Assembly (NCBI GenBank): GCA_013329175.1
Contig: DUKR01000002.1
Location: 1 to 24,804, forward strand
Reading direction: 5' to 3'
Source: Candidatus Woesearchaeota archaeon
GTDB lineage: Archaea; Nanobdellota; Nanobdellia; Woesearchaeales; UBA11716
Length of the DNA: 24,804 nucleotides
Within the stretch, counting starts at the first letter, position 1; the number at the start of each line of letters is the position of its first letter. The notes beneath the pieces are model-generated. The model did no database searches. It worked only from the letters and a program-made list of their open reading frames with translations, and had not been told where the DNA came from. The translations under genes were made by a program, and so were the position numbers. Below are positions 8,034 through 15,015 of this stretch, in pieces.

Positions 8034-8626
8034 GGCCTGACACCAGTAAATGAAGCAAGGCCTGCCGTGAGGGCATCGGCAAGCGTTATCCCCTCTTTTC
8101 CCAGCATCCTGATTTTGCCAAGGTCCTCATGATACGTTTCCTCTTCAATCGCTCTAAATTTCACCATTGCTTCCCTTACTGTAGCTCCTTCTGTTTTCTC
8201 GATGCCGATAAGGTACTTTTTTATCCAGTCAATATGTGCATCCTCTTCCCTGATAAGCTGGTGGAGGAGCTCCTTTACTCTTGAATTTGTTGTCCAGTCT
8301 GCATGAACTGAAAAATGGAATGGCACGCGGTGCTCGTAGCAATGGACAAACGCTAAGAACTCAACCATGGTCTTTACATAGCCTGCTTTTGAAAAGTAGC
8401 CTTCCTTCTGCTCGTCATGCATTGGCACTGAAGGAATCTGCAGCTCATTGATGAGATTATACCAAAGCATGCCATGGCGCGCTTCTTCTGCACAATGCCA
8501 GGTGAGCATTCTGCGAAGGTATGGACTATCAGTCTCCCGCGCTTTCTTGCCTAGCAGGAGTGCGCCTGCAAGCTCAGACGCAGCATACCTGTTGATGATA
8601 AACACCTCAGCCTGTGACAGCACCAT
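8024..8626 (-). CDS. Ferritin-like diiron protein
   Basis: A 200-residue, mostly helical protein with a full set of ferritin-like diiron ligands. These are E18 in helix one, E48 with H51 (AEEARH), E98 in helix three (CYEHR) and E128 with H131 (EEDAH). The pattern of four Glu and two His in two ExxH pairs is that of ferritin-like oxidases, hydroxylases and rubrerythrins. It is first in the minus-strand operon, leading into the PEP-utilising gene. A diiron protein next to UbiA and SDR genes could hydroxylate, desaturate or oxidise a lipid intermediate, but a stress-related role cannot be excluded. No extra domains or rubredoxin-type cysteines are present. Confidence 0.75.
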   Translation of the reverse strand: MVLSQAEVFIINRYAASELAGALLLGKKARETDSPYLRRMLTWHCAEEARHGMLWYNLINELQIPSVPMHDEQKEGYFSKAGYVKTMVEFLAFVHCYEHRVPFHFSVHADWTTNSRVKELLHQLIREEDAHIDWIKKYLIGIEKTEGATVREAMVKFRAIEEETYHEDLGKIRMLGKEGITLADALTAGLASFTGVRPWG

Positions 8627-8635
8627 TTTCCAAAG

Positions 8636-8661
8636 TTTTATATATGTGTTTTAAAGTTTAT
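8636..8661. promoter_or_regulatory. Shared bidirectional TATA region
   Basis: The AT box ttttaaagttta (8649-8660) is centred about 27 nt from both divergent start codons, the minus-strand ATG at 8626 and the plus-strand ATG at 8681. It can be read as a TATA element in either direction. A second AT run, ttttatatat, lies at 8637-8646, too close to 8626 to serve that gene. The plus-strand gene also has a short SD-like gagg before its ATG. Confidence 0.5.
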
Positions 8662-8680
8662 TTGTCAAAAAGAGGCGATA

Positions 8681-9253
8681 ATGGCAGTCTTTGAACTTAT
8701 CATCATCTCGTTCTCAGCAATTTTCCTGCTTCTGCTCTATAAGATTGACAAGCTCATCCTTAAAAAGTATGTCATTACCTTCATAGGCGTTCTCATATTT
8801 GAGTACTTTACCCAGGCTCTGTGGACCAACCAGCACCTTGAGCCTTGGGCGTACCTGTACCTTGATGTCAGTTGGGTCATGACCCTTGCTTGGACGACCC
8901 TCATCGCGGTATCCCGTGCAGTAGTTGAAGCATATCTGCCACAGCTCCAAGAGTGTGGAAGGTTTTTACTGTCTCTTGTGATTATTGCATTCATAGGAAT
9001 TCTTATTGAGGCTACGGTTCTGCATCTAGGCTTTCGCGCTTACTCTTCGGCAGTCATTGAAAGCCTTTCAGGCCTGACCATGTTTACCATAGCGCCCATC
9101 GAGCTGCTTTACTACATCCCTGTCTTTTCAGCTCTCGTACTTGCCTTCTCAAGATATTGGGAAATCAACCTGTTTGGAACAGCCCTGTCACCCGCAAGCG
9201 CATCGGAAGATGCAAAACCTTCCCGGAGTAAAGCAAAGGGGAGGAAAAAGTAA
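8681..9253 (+). CDS. Membrane protein, first of tandem paralogues
   Basis: A 190-residue protein with about five hydrophobic helices and a basic tail ending in SRSKAKGRKK. I do not recognise the family. It is a clear paralogue of the next gene: the block PWAYLYLDVSWVMTLAWT aligns with AWAYLYRDITWVLTIGWA, and IESLSGLTMFTIAPIELLYYIP aligns with IQTMSGLFIPFTSIPVEMILAVP. Conserved aromatic, Asp and Glu residues within the membrane segments suggest an active site or binding pocket rather than a simple anchor. It begins a run of five closely spaced plus-strand membrane genes. A distant relation to CruF or lycopene-cyclase-type membrane enzymes, which also have a Pro-Glu helix motif, is conceivable but unproven. 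Confidence 0.7.
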   Translation: MAVFELIIISFSAIFLLLLYKIDKLILKKYVITFIGVLIFEYFTQALWTNQHLEPWAYLYLDVSWVMTLAWTTLIAVSRAVVEAYLPQLQECGRFLLSLVIIAFIGILIEATVLHLGFRAYSSAVIESLSGLTMFTIAPIELLYYIPVFSALVLAFSRYWEINLFGTALSPASASEDAKPSRSKAKGRKK

Positions 9254-9254
9254 A

Positions 9255-9773
9255 ATGGCAGCGGCGCTTGGCTTTGAAATATTTGTCCTTCTACTTACTG
9301 CTGCAGTGCTCTTTTACATGAAGAAAACTGGCAGAAAGCGTGTATTTCAGAAATTCCTGATATTGGTTTTGGATGTGCTTCTCTTTGAATTTATGAGTGA
9401 ACCTATGTGGCTCAACAGGGGATTTGATGCGTGGGCATATCTGTACCGTGACATAACGTGGGTTCTTACCATAGGCTGGGCAAGCCTGTTTCTCATTGCT
9501 ATCATGGTAGTTGATGTCATTGTCCCAACCCTTGCTGAGTCAAAAAGATTCTGGCTGTATCTTCTTGTGCTTGAAGTTCTTGTTGTTCCTATCGAAATGT
9601 TTCTTCTGTCAACAGAAATTCGAAGCTATGCTCCTGTCCTAATCCAGACGATGTCTGGTCTTTTTATCCCTTTTACTTCCATCCCTGTTGAGATGATTCT
9701 TGCAGTCCCTCTGTTTGCCACTCTTGTCCTTACCTTCTACAAATACGGGTGTTTCCTGCTTGAGGGAAAGTAA
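9255..9773 (+). CDS. Membrane protein, second of tandem paralogues
   Basis: A 172-residue, five-helix membrane protein homologous to the preceding gene along its length, including the AWAYLYRD block and the Ser-Gly-Leu then Pro-Val-Glu motifs. The frame is open upstream to 9141, but ATG 9255 is preferred. It lies one base after the previous stop, is preceded by an SD-like ggggagg at 9238-9244, and gives an N-terminus that aligns with the paralogue. It lacks the basic tail of the first copy. Tandem divergence of this degree suggests an old duplication and possibly a heterodimer. Function unknown. Confidence 0.7.
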   Translation: MAAALGFEIFVLLLTAAVLFYMKKTGRKRVFQKFLILVLDVLLFEFMSEPMWLNRGFDAWAYLYRDITWVLTIGWASLFLIAIMVVDVIVPTLAESKRFWLYLLVLEVLVVPIEMFLLSTEIRSYAPVLIQTMSGLFIPFTSIPVEMILAVPLFATLVLTFYKYGCFLLEGK

Positions 9774-9989
9774 ATGGACCAGCAACCAAAACGGTCACAA
9801 GGGGCAGTATCCAGGTACCAGCCATTTTCTCCTGAGATAAGTCCTTCGGCTCGCATTGCAGCCCCACACCAGAAAAAAAGGGGGATTTTTATCAAGATAT
9901 TGATTGCCTTGGGCACCATTGCAGGGATTATCCTATTGATACCTATTGCAATCCTGATTTTTTGCTTTATCGCTATCTTTTTAGGCTAA
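9774..9989 (+). CDS. Small single-helix membrane protein
   Basis: A 71-residue protein with a polar, basic N-terminal half (MDQQPKRSQ start) and a single hydrophobic helix from about residue 37 to the C-terminus. Its ATG immediately follows the TAA of the preceding gene. The layout, a QPKRSQGA-like opening, a KKRG linker and a long C-terminal helix, is shared with the next gene, so the two are probably paralogues. No family recognised; it may be a subunit of a membrane complex with its neighbours. Confidence 0.6.
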   Translation: MDQQPKRSQGAVSRYQPFSPEISPSARIAAPHQKKRGIFIKILIALGTIAGIILLIPIAILIFCFIAIFLG

Positions 9990-9993
9990 AACA

Positions 9994-10203
9994 ATGAACC
10001 CTAAACCTCAACGATATCAAGCTGCACCTATGGGAACATTTTCAAACGGCATTGCATGTGCCATTTGCACTATATGCCTGCGTGGTAAAAATGGTGGGAT
10101 TCTCACTAGCACCCTGTGGGGGCTTTGCATCCTTGGAGTGCTCATCCTTCTTACACCTTTTATAGTGTTTTTTTATTGCGTCCTCTTTGATACTTTCGGG
10201 TAA
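9994..10203 (+). CDS. Small membrane protein, likely paralogue of previous
   Basis: A 69-residue protein opening with MNPKPQRYQAAP, comparable to MDQQPKRSQGAV in the preceding gene. A cysteine-containing central part (AICTICL) and a C-terminal hydrophobic helix ending in DTFG follow. It starts four bases after the previous stop. The CxxC in the middle may bind a metal or form a disulphide. Family unknown; the conserved gene spacing supports it being real. Confidence 0.55.
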   Translation: MNPKPQRYQAAPMGTFSNGIACAICTICLRGKNGGILTSTLWGLCILGVLILLTPFIVFFYCVLFDTFG

Positions 10204-10209
10204 GGAACA

Positions 10210-10557
10210 TTGTCTAAAAAGATGGCAGCACAAAAAAACATCAGGTTTTACCTTCTCACTGCAATACTTTTCCTTATCCTTTGCTTTCTTGCTTTTGTTG
10301 CTGCCCTGAAAAGCGAGCACCAGGATAATACGTCCTGCATGAGCATCCAACAGCAGGCATGCCTGCACAGGGGATTGATTCCTTATGCCCTGCTTTTCTT
10401 TGCAGTTGCCTTTCCCTCTTTCTTGTTCATAAGAAAAAGGATGCAGCGCCAGGGCTGGAAGGAAAGGGCATTGCTGATAATGGCAGGGACCCTCTCTTTT
10501 TTCTTATTTATCCTCGTAGTTGCAAAGGTTTTCCTGTTTCCTGTTTGCCTGAACTGA
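10210..10557 (+). CDS. Small membrane protein with three predicted helices
   Basis: A 115-residue protein with hydrophobic helices at about 11-31, 57-75 and 88-109. Between the first two is a loop holding two cysteines (SCMSIQQQAC) that could form a disulphide outside the cell. The start chosen is TTG at 10210, six bases after the previous stop, with a taagg SD-like stretch before it. ATG 10222 is the alternative and would remove only four residues. It closes the run of five membrane genes. No family recognised. Confidence 0.5.
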   Translation: MSKKMAAQKNIRFYLLTAILFLILCFLAFVAALKSEHQDNTSCMSIQQQACLHRGLIPYALLFFAVAFPSFLFIRKRMQRQGWKERALLIMAGTLSFFLFILVVAKVFLFPVCLN

Positions 10558-10791
10558 AGGGTAAGGCCCAAGTTGTGCAGTTTTGTGTCCAGGTAACCAG
10601 CATCAGAGGTTTAAACATCAAGATAAAAGCAATAGTTATAGCCTCATCAAAACCTAGCTCAATGCGCAACTTTCTCCTTTTCGTTACAAGTCATCGTAAT
10701 AGTGCATATTCAAAAAACGAAAAAAAGTGGTTGGGTGAGACAATAGGATTGGCAATGTATATAGAATAAAAGCAATGCAGCAGCGCAAAGC

Positions 10792-10799
10792 CTTTAAAG
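10792..10799 (+). promoter_or_regulatory. TATA box of radical SAM/SPASM gene
   Basis: The sequence ctttaaag is centred about 25 nt before the ATG at 10821, implying a leaderless transcript. The preceding 230 bases after the membrane gene cluster show no convincing gene. Confidence 0.55.
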
Positions 10800-10820
10800 A
10801 ATGAGCACCCTGCCAATGAA

Positions 10821-11960
10821 ATGCTTGACAAAGTGAGGTACATGGTTGCAACCCTTCGCCATTCGATGAGCTATGCGAATGCCATCAATGACTTCTTTCT
10901 TGAATATTACCTGAGGCACAAGAAAATTATCGGCTGGTACAAAGGCCTTCCGGTGTATTCCTCATTTCTCACCCCTGGGCTGAGCAAGCCGCTAGCTAAC
11001 CTTCTCTCAAGGAGGCTGATATCCTCGCTTATCGACAAGCCCCTGCCGGGAATCGTCCATATAGGAGTTACGAACACCTGCAACGCAAAATGCGAGCACT
11101 GCAGCTTCTTTACTGCCATGGACACGCTGGGAACAAGAGTCATGGATTTTGCCGAGTTGCAGAAGCTTATCAGAAGCCTGCAGGCATATGGTGTTGCCAT
11201 CATCAATTTTGTTGGTGGCGAGCCACTCCTTAGAAAAGAATTGCCTGATATCATTGCATGCATCGACAAGGACAAAAGCGTCAGCAGCATCTACACTAAC
11301 GGCTGGTTTCTTGCGCCGATGGCCGCATCCCTGAAGAAGGCAGGCACCATGCTTGTCAATGCCAGCCTTGATGCACCAGATGCAGAGGCTCATGACGCCT
11401 TTCGCAGGCTGCCAGGGCTTTTTGAGAGAGCCCTTGAGGGCATCAAAGCATGCAGGAGACATGGCCTTCTCACAGGGATTTCAACTACCGTCACGCAGGA
11501 AGGCCTGGCAAGTGGCTCATTTGAGCACATCCTGCATCTGGCAAAAAAGCTCAGAGTGAATGAAGTCATTGTCTTTGATGCAATGCCTGTGGGGATGTAC
11601 TCGCACAGGGTTGACCTCTCAAAAAAGCCTCTGGACAGGAAAAAGCTGCTTGAAATAGTTGATACCTACAACGCTGACCCTTCATATCCTGGAATTTTTT
11701 GCTATGCACATTTCAGGGATACCATCTCCTTTGGCTGCTCTGCAGGCCGTAATTACTGCTACATCTCCCCTTATGGCGATGTGTGCCCCTGCGACTTCAC
11801 TGCTATGCCCGTGGGAAACATAAAGGATACTGAATTTGCAAGAATCTGGCTCAAGATGGCAGCTGAAAAGCGTAATAGCTCAAATGAATACATGAACAGC
11901 TGCTGCGCTTCCCAGGAGGAAGAAATTTATCACATCGGAAGCAGGAAAAGCACGTCATAA
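10821..11960 (+). CDS. Radical SAM protein with SPASM-like C-terminus
   Basis: A 379-residue radical SAM protein. The cluster-binding CxxxCxxC is C87, C91, C94 in CNAKCEHC; GGEPLL follows in FVGGEPLLRKEL. The C-terminal part has CSAGRNYCYISPYGDVCPCDF followed by VGNI, which is the SPASM or twitch pattern that binds auxiliary Fe-S clusters. A late CC pair lies at SCCAS. The first 80 residues before the radical SAM core are an extension containing a possible amphipathic membrane-associated helix. Families with this layout modify peptides (PqqE-like) or lipids (HpnH-like); no candidate precursor peptide is evident next to it. It is monocistronic with its own TATA box. A hairpin (gcggg...cccgc, 11974-11991) lies just downstream. 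Confidence 0.8.
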   Translation: MLDKVRYMVATLRHSMSYANAINDFFLEYYLRHKKIIGWYKGLPVYSSFLTPGLSKPLANLLSRRLISSLIDKPLPGIVHIGVTNTCNAKCEHCSFFTAMDTLGTRVMDFAELQKLIRSLQAYGVAIINFVGGEPLLRKELPDIIACIDKDKSVSSIYTNGWFLAPMAASLKKAGTMLVNASLDAPDAEAHDAFRRLPGLFERALEGIKACRRHGLLTGISTTVTQEGLASGSFEHILHLAKKLRVNEVIVFDAMPVGMYSHRVDLSKKPLDRKKLLEIVDTYNADPSYPGIFCYAHFRDTISFGCSAGRNYCYISPYGDVCPCDFTAMPVGNIKDTEFARIWLKMAAEKRNSSNEYMNSCCASQEEEIYHIGSRKSTS

Positions 11961-12033
11961 AAATCCGCAGAGAGCGGGGCTTTATACCCGCAACATTAAA
12001 GTAAATCAATGCTCTTCAATATTTTCGGGACGC

Positions 12034-12575
12034 CTAGACAATTGTAGCCTTAGCCCCATGCCTTTCTCCTGTTCGCCAGATTTTTTTTTCTTCTTTTTTC
12101 TCAGCAGCAGGGAAAGAAACCTCCCCTAGGCCGACATCAGCCCATGGGCTTGAGGTAAGGATGCGATAGCCAAGCGCAAGAAACGCCTTCTCGTAGGGGA
12201 AAAATTTATTCTGCTTGACCGCAAGGCACCTTGGCGAGAAGAATACCGTATCATCCCGAAGGTAGATGGGGAAGTCACCGCAGGTCTTTGGCCTAAGCTT
12301 GCTTGCATGGATGAGGCACTTGTTTTCCTTCTGGCCGGGGCAGCCTTTTTCATCAGCGTCAAGGTTAAGCGAGTAGGAGCCGTTCTCAAGCTTCTTGAGC
12401 GATTTCCCCTGCAGAAGCTCTTGCTTCCTTCCCTAGCAAACCGCGTCAATCTCATGAGCTTGATGATAAGAAAACCTTTCCTGCAGCAGTATGCCTTGCA
12501 TTCATTGATGCAGAAGTCGCTTATGCTTGCTCTTGCCTCATCAGCAATGTTCTCTGCCCACCCCTGCTTGTCCAT
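12034..12575 (-). pseudogene. Broken YkgJ-family cysteine-cluster protein
   Basis: The N-terminal frame from ATG 12575 encodes a YkgJ-type metal-binding start with CINECKAYCC and RKGFLIIK. After about position 12460 the coding signal moves to another frame, which reads HEIDAVC, an amber TAG at 12433-12435, then GRKQELL and on to ENGSYSLNL. Further on are GCPGQKENKC, RPKTCGDFP and SPRCLAVKQNKFFPY, all typical of the family's second half. Joining the frames needs one extra base near 12456-12462, and the TAG sits where CAG (Gln) would fit. So there are two lesions: a one-base deletion and a C-to-T nonsense change. The stop of the restored frame is at 12034. The 149-aa open frame 12126-12575 is only the shifted remnant. 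A sequencing error could explain one lesion but less easily both. Confidence 0.7.
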
Positions 12576-12693
12576 TCATTACATGGCACAGTGAAGGTAT
12601 GTGAAATGAAAGTAGAGATTCTCAACTAAAATTGGAGAGGCGGTTACTGATGAATCGAAAGTCATAAAAATCCACGAGATATCTTTGACATCT

Positions 12694-12700
12694 CTATAGA
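12694..12700 (+). promoter_or_regulatory. Weak TATA-like element before DUF167 gene
   Basis: The stretch ctataga is centred about 28 nt before ATG 12725. It lies just 3' of a small inverted repeat, gagat...atctc (12676-12694). Spacing suits a leaderless start, but the match is poor. Confidence 0.3.
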
Positions 12701-12724
12701 AAAGGCAGCGCAAAGCTTTCCACC

Positions 12725-12967
12725 ATGATTGACAAGCCACTCCCAACAGAAGGCAGCTTCAAAGTCATAGTAAGAGCCAATTCGAGGAAAACCGAAATTC
12801 TTGGATTTGATGAGGCAAAGGAAGCGTACAGGATTGCCGTAGCTGCGCCGCCAGAAGGTAACAAGGCTAATTTTACTCTCATCAAGCTCCTTTCAAAGTC
12901 GACAAAAAAGCAAGTATCCATACTATCAGGATTCACAGCAAAAGAAAAAATAGTTAGGATTGCTTAA
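12725..12967 (+). CDS. DUF167 (YggU) family protein
   Basis: An 80-residue protein matching the DUF167/YggU family over its full length. The opening FKVIVRANSRKTEILGFDE fits the family's VKPNSKKxxI strand. Then come the conserved APPEGNKANFTLIKLLSK segment, with the invariant PPxxGKAN-like loop, and a VSILSGFTAKEKIVRI end matching the family's SGxxSRxKxV motif. Family members occur in all three domains of life; their role is undefined, with suggestions of a link to nucleic acids or translation. It is monocistronic here, between the YkgJ pseudogene and the insertion sequence. Confidence 0.85.
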   Translation: MIDKPLPTEGSFKVIVRANSRKTEILGFDEAKEAYRIAVAAPPEGNKANFTLIKLLSKSTKKQVSILSGFTAKEKIVRIA

Positions 12968-13042
12968 GAGAACTTTGAAAAAGTAGTTTTTTCTGCTGCG
13001 GCTTAGCGATTTGCTGTATCTGGCAGTCTGTTTCTGTCCTTA

Positions 13043-13060
13043 GGCATTGTTAAATAATAA
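13043..13060 (+). repeat. Left terminal inverted repeat of the IS
   Basis: The sequence ggcattgttaaataataa pairs with the reverse complement of 14313-14330 (ggaattgttaaacaataa) with two mismatches. It lies just outside the transposase stop at 13063. Confidence 0.7.
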
Positions 13061-13062
13061 CT

Positions 13063-14271
13063 TCAGCATTTCCTGCTCGGTTTGATTCTATAATTCCAAT
13101 CTCCATGAAACTCTTCTGGGGAAATATTAATCTTTGCGTATTCTTCATTTGAAATTCTTATCCCCGTAGGATATTTATTTTTATCCAATACACAATCTAC
13201 TTTGAGTCCTTTTTCAGTCTTTGTTGCTGAAATCAAATTAATTATCACAGCATGTGAAATGAGTGGTTTGCCTCTCCGGTTTTTACTTATAAAACTAAAA
13301 AGCCGGTGCTCAATTTTATTCCATTTACTTGTACCTGGAGGAAAATGCCTCACCCGAATAATTAAACCGGTTTGATTAGAAAGTTTTTGAAGTTCAAATT
13401 TCCATAATCTTGTGCGATATCCATTACTTCCGCCACTATCTGCAGTAATTGTTAGGGTCTTTGCTTTGGGGTATTTTGATTTTCCTACCTTCATCCACCA
13501 CCTACGAATACTCTCGACAGCAAATTCTGCAGTATCGTGGTCAATGCCAAGATTAATCCAGCCCTTATTTTTATCAATGTCATAAACCCCATAGGGGGCT
13601 ATTTTTCCAAGTAATTTATCTTGGAAATCATGGACATTCACAGGAGTAGAATTCCCTTTTGAGTTCCATTCTTTGCCATTATTTTTGAAATTGCCGACGA
13701 GCTCTTTCTTTTTTGCATCAACTGAAATGACTGGCTCTTTCTTTGCAATTTGAGTTTTTACGTCTTGATTAATAAACTCAAATTGTGCATTTCTATCAGG
13801 GTGCTGTTTGCCTTCAATAGATTTGTTGTTTGCCTGAAGACTAAATTTATTATTGTGAAGTATCCCTGCTATTGAAGGATAACTTATTTTGTAACCCTTC
13901 TTCTCAATTTCCCGTTGTAATTTTCTTACGCTTTTAGTGGTATACCTAAGTGGATTTTCTTGGTCACCACGGGTGGTTGATTCAACAATTTCAAGGATAC
14001 TTTCTTCTAATTCTGGATTTTTTTCGACTATTTTTTTTCTTCCACCGCCTTTTTTTCGCAAGCGATTTGGCTCAATATTTTGTTTATTTCCAAGTTCTTT
14101 AATTCCTTTCATAATGGTATTTCTATTAACTCCAGTTGCTCTAAAAACAATGGATACGCCTCCGCGTCCAAGAGCCTTCGCTTCTGTGGCTACCCATCTC
14201 CTCCGGGATAGTTCATTTAGTGTTGGATTAATGGCTAAAAATTTAGTTCGTATCATCTTTTCATTATTCAT
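13063..14271 (-). CDS. ISAzo13-family transposase
   Basis: A 402-residue DDE transposase, complete. The N-terminal half holds a helix-turn-helix region with TGVNRNTIMKGIKEL and the linker GGGRKK. Family-specific blocks follow: NPLRYTTKSVRKLQ, SLQANNKSIEG and HPDRNAQFEFIN. The catalytic residues are D185 (VISVDAKKKE), D278 (ITADSGGSNG) and E321 (WNKIEHRLFSF). Blocks such as VHDF, GIDHDTAEFAVESIRRWW and HFPPGTSKWNKIEH match the ISAzo13 family closely. No frameshift or missing motif is seen, so it is probably active or only recently silent. Start ATG 14271 is the first Met; a second Met follows at codon 6. Confidence 0.9.
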   Translation of the reverse strand: MNNEKMIRTKFLAINPTLNELSRRRWVATEAKALGRGGVSIVFRATGVNRNTIMKGIKELGNKQNIEPNRLRKKGGGRKKIVEKNPELEESILEIVESTTRGDQENPLRYTTKSVRKLQREIEKKGYKISYPSIAGILHNNKFSLQANNKSIEGKQHPDRNAQFEFINQDVKTQIAKKEPVISVDAKKKELVGNFKNNGKEWNSKGNSTPVNVHDFQDKLLGKIAPYGVYDIDKNKGWINLGIDHDTAEFAVESIRRWWMKVGKSKYPKAKTLTITADSGGSNGYRTRLWKFELQKLSNQTGLIIRVRHFPPGTSKWNKIEHRLFSFISKNRRGKPLISHAVIINLISATKTEKGLKVDCVLDKNKYPTGIRISNEEYAKINISPEEFHGDWNYRIKPSRKC

Positions 14272-14312
14272 ATAGTAAAGAAAGAAGTAGTCCTTAATAA
14301 ACTTTGCTTAGT

Positions 14313-14330
14313 TTATTGTTTAACAATTCC
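14313..14330 (-). repeat. Right terminal inverted repeat of the IS
   Basis: The sequence ttattgtttaacaattcc is the partner of 13043-13060 (16 of 18). The next three bases, TTA, repeat the three bases before the left end. Confidence 0.7.
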
Positions 14331-14352
14331 TTAACCTTTGCTTGAGGTTGGA

Positions 14353-14386
14353 AAGAAAAAGTTTCAAGCGAGCGGCCTTGAAGGCC
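14353..14386 (-). terminator. Possible terminator of rlmH
   Basis: Read on the minus strand, 28 nt after the rlmH stop there is ggccttcaaggcc (14386-14374), a short GC stem. About 13 nt further on comes a run of five T (14360-14356). T-rich stretches are sufficient for archaeal termination, but this one is short. Confidence 0.35.
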
Positions 14387-14413
14387 TAGAAATCAGTTCT
14401 CTGTAGAATACTG

Positions 14414-14848
14414 TTACTTATGATATTTCTCCCCTCTTAAGATAGAGCACCCGCGGTAAATCTGCTCAAGCAACACCAATTGCGCAAGCTCGTGCTGCAG
14501 AGTCATTGGGGAGAGGGAGAGCTGAATCTGCGCTTTTTGCAAAACGTCGCTGCTTAAGCCAAATGCTCCGCCTATAATGAAGGTGATGGCATTGTGCTTT
14601 TGCAGAAGCTTTGAGAATGCAATGGTGTCGTATTGCTTCCCGGTTTCATGAAGCGCTATAACAATGCCAGTGCCTGCTTTTTGCTGGAGGCACTCACCTT
14701 CCTTCTTCTTTATGATTTCCACATTCTGGTCTTTTGCTTCTTTTACTGCTATGTCTATGATGGGGCGATATCTGTTGATTCGCTTCAGGTATTCTTCTAT
14801 CTGCCGTGCATAGAATTTTGGCTTTCCCACTGAGAGGAGGGTGATCAT
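14414..14848 (-). CDS. rlmH: RlmH, 23S rRNA pseudouridine-1915 N3-methyltransferase
   Basis: A 144-residue SPOUT-class methyltransferase. In bacteria RlmH methylates N3 of pseudouridine 1915 in helix 69 of 23S rRNA on the assembled 70S ribosome, using SAM. The knot motif IIGGAFGLS is at 91-99. The C-terminus, LSPMTLQHELAQLVLLEQIYRGCSILRGEKYHK, aligns with the family end, including the terminal HxxY/YHK group. The length is slightly below the bacterial 155. The start ATG at 14848 lies about 27 nt from a TATA-like box on the minus strand. It is monocistronic. RlmH is best known from bacteria, with a patchy set of archaeal members. Confidence 0.9.
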   Translation of the reverse strand: MITLLSVGKPKFYARQIEEYLKRINRYRPIIDIAVKEAKDQNVEIIKKKEGECLQQKAGTGIVIALHETGKQYDTIAFSKLLQKHNAITFIIGGAFGLSSDVLQKAQIQLSLSPMTLQHELAQLVLLEQIYRGCSILRGEKYHK

Positions 14849-14871
14849 CTCATCACAGGTTCATGCACATC

Positions 14872-14880
14872 TATAAAAAT
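14872..14880 (-). promoter_or_regulatory. TATA box of rlmH
   Basis: On the minus strand attttta-ta (14880-14872) is centred about 27 nt before ATG 14848, consistent with a leaderless transcript. Confidence 0.5.
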
Positions 14881-14984
14881 CAGCCGGGAGAGATTTCAGC
14901 AGTCGAAAGCGGCTGTAGTAAGATGAAGGTATCACAAAGGCACAATATCTAACTGCGCAAACTACATGCATGAAAACCACAACC

Positions 14985-14993
14985 ATTAAATAC
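14985..14993 (+). promoter_or_regulatory. TATA box of vapBC
   Basis: The stretch attaaatac is centred 27 nt before ATG 15016. This decides between the in-frame starts 14998 and 15016 in favour of the latter: 14998 would lie only about 9 nt from the TATA box. The alternating tgcatgcat run beside it could be an operator. Confidence 0.55.
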
Positions 14994-15015
14994 ATGCATG
15001 CATACACAGATACAC

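Larger units (their letters stand above)
13043..14330 (-). mobile_element. Intact ISAzo13-family insertion sequence
   Basis: An element of about 1.29 kb bounded by imperfect inverted repeats (13043-13060 and 14313-14330, 16 of 18 matching) and flanked on both sides by TTA (13040-13042 and 14331-14333), a probable 3-bp target duplication. It contains one full-length transposase gene on the minus strand and is visibly more AT-rich than the flanking DNA. It sits between the DUF167 gene and the 3' end of rlmH and disrupts neither. The intact gene and near-matching ends suggest a fairly recent insertion. Confidence 0.8.

Noticed and set aside
8681..9773. Assignment of the paired membrane proteins as lycopene cyclase or CruF
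   Set aside because: The resemblance is limited to helix count and a Pro-Glu motif; not enough to name a function.
10359..10769. A 136-codon frame overlapping the last small membrane gene
   Set aside because: Its first half is out of frame with a better membrane protein and its second half is basic, low-complexity sequence without motifs.
12433..12435. Amber codon read as pyrrolysine
   Set aside because: A frameshift is also needed to restore the protein and no pyrrolysine machinery is visible, so decay is simpler.
12126..12575. 149-aa protein as a normal gene
   Set aside because: Only the first 35 residues look like a real protein; the family's second half lies in another frame, so it is treated as a pseudogene.
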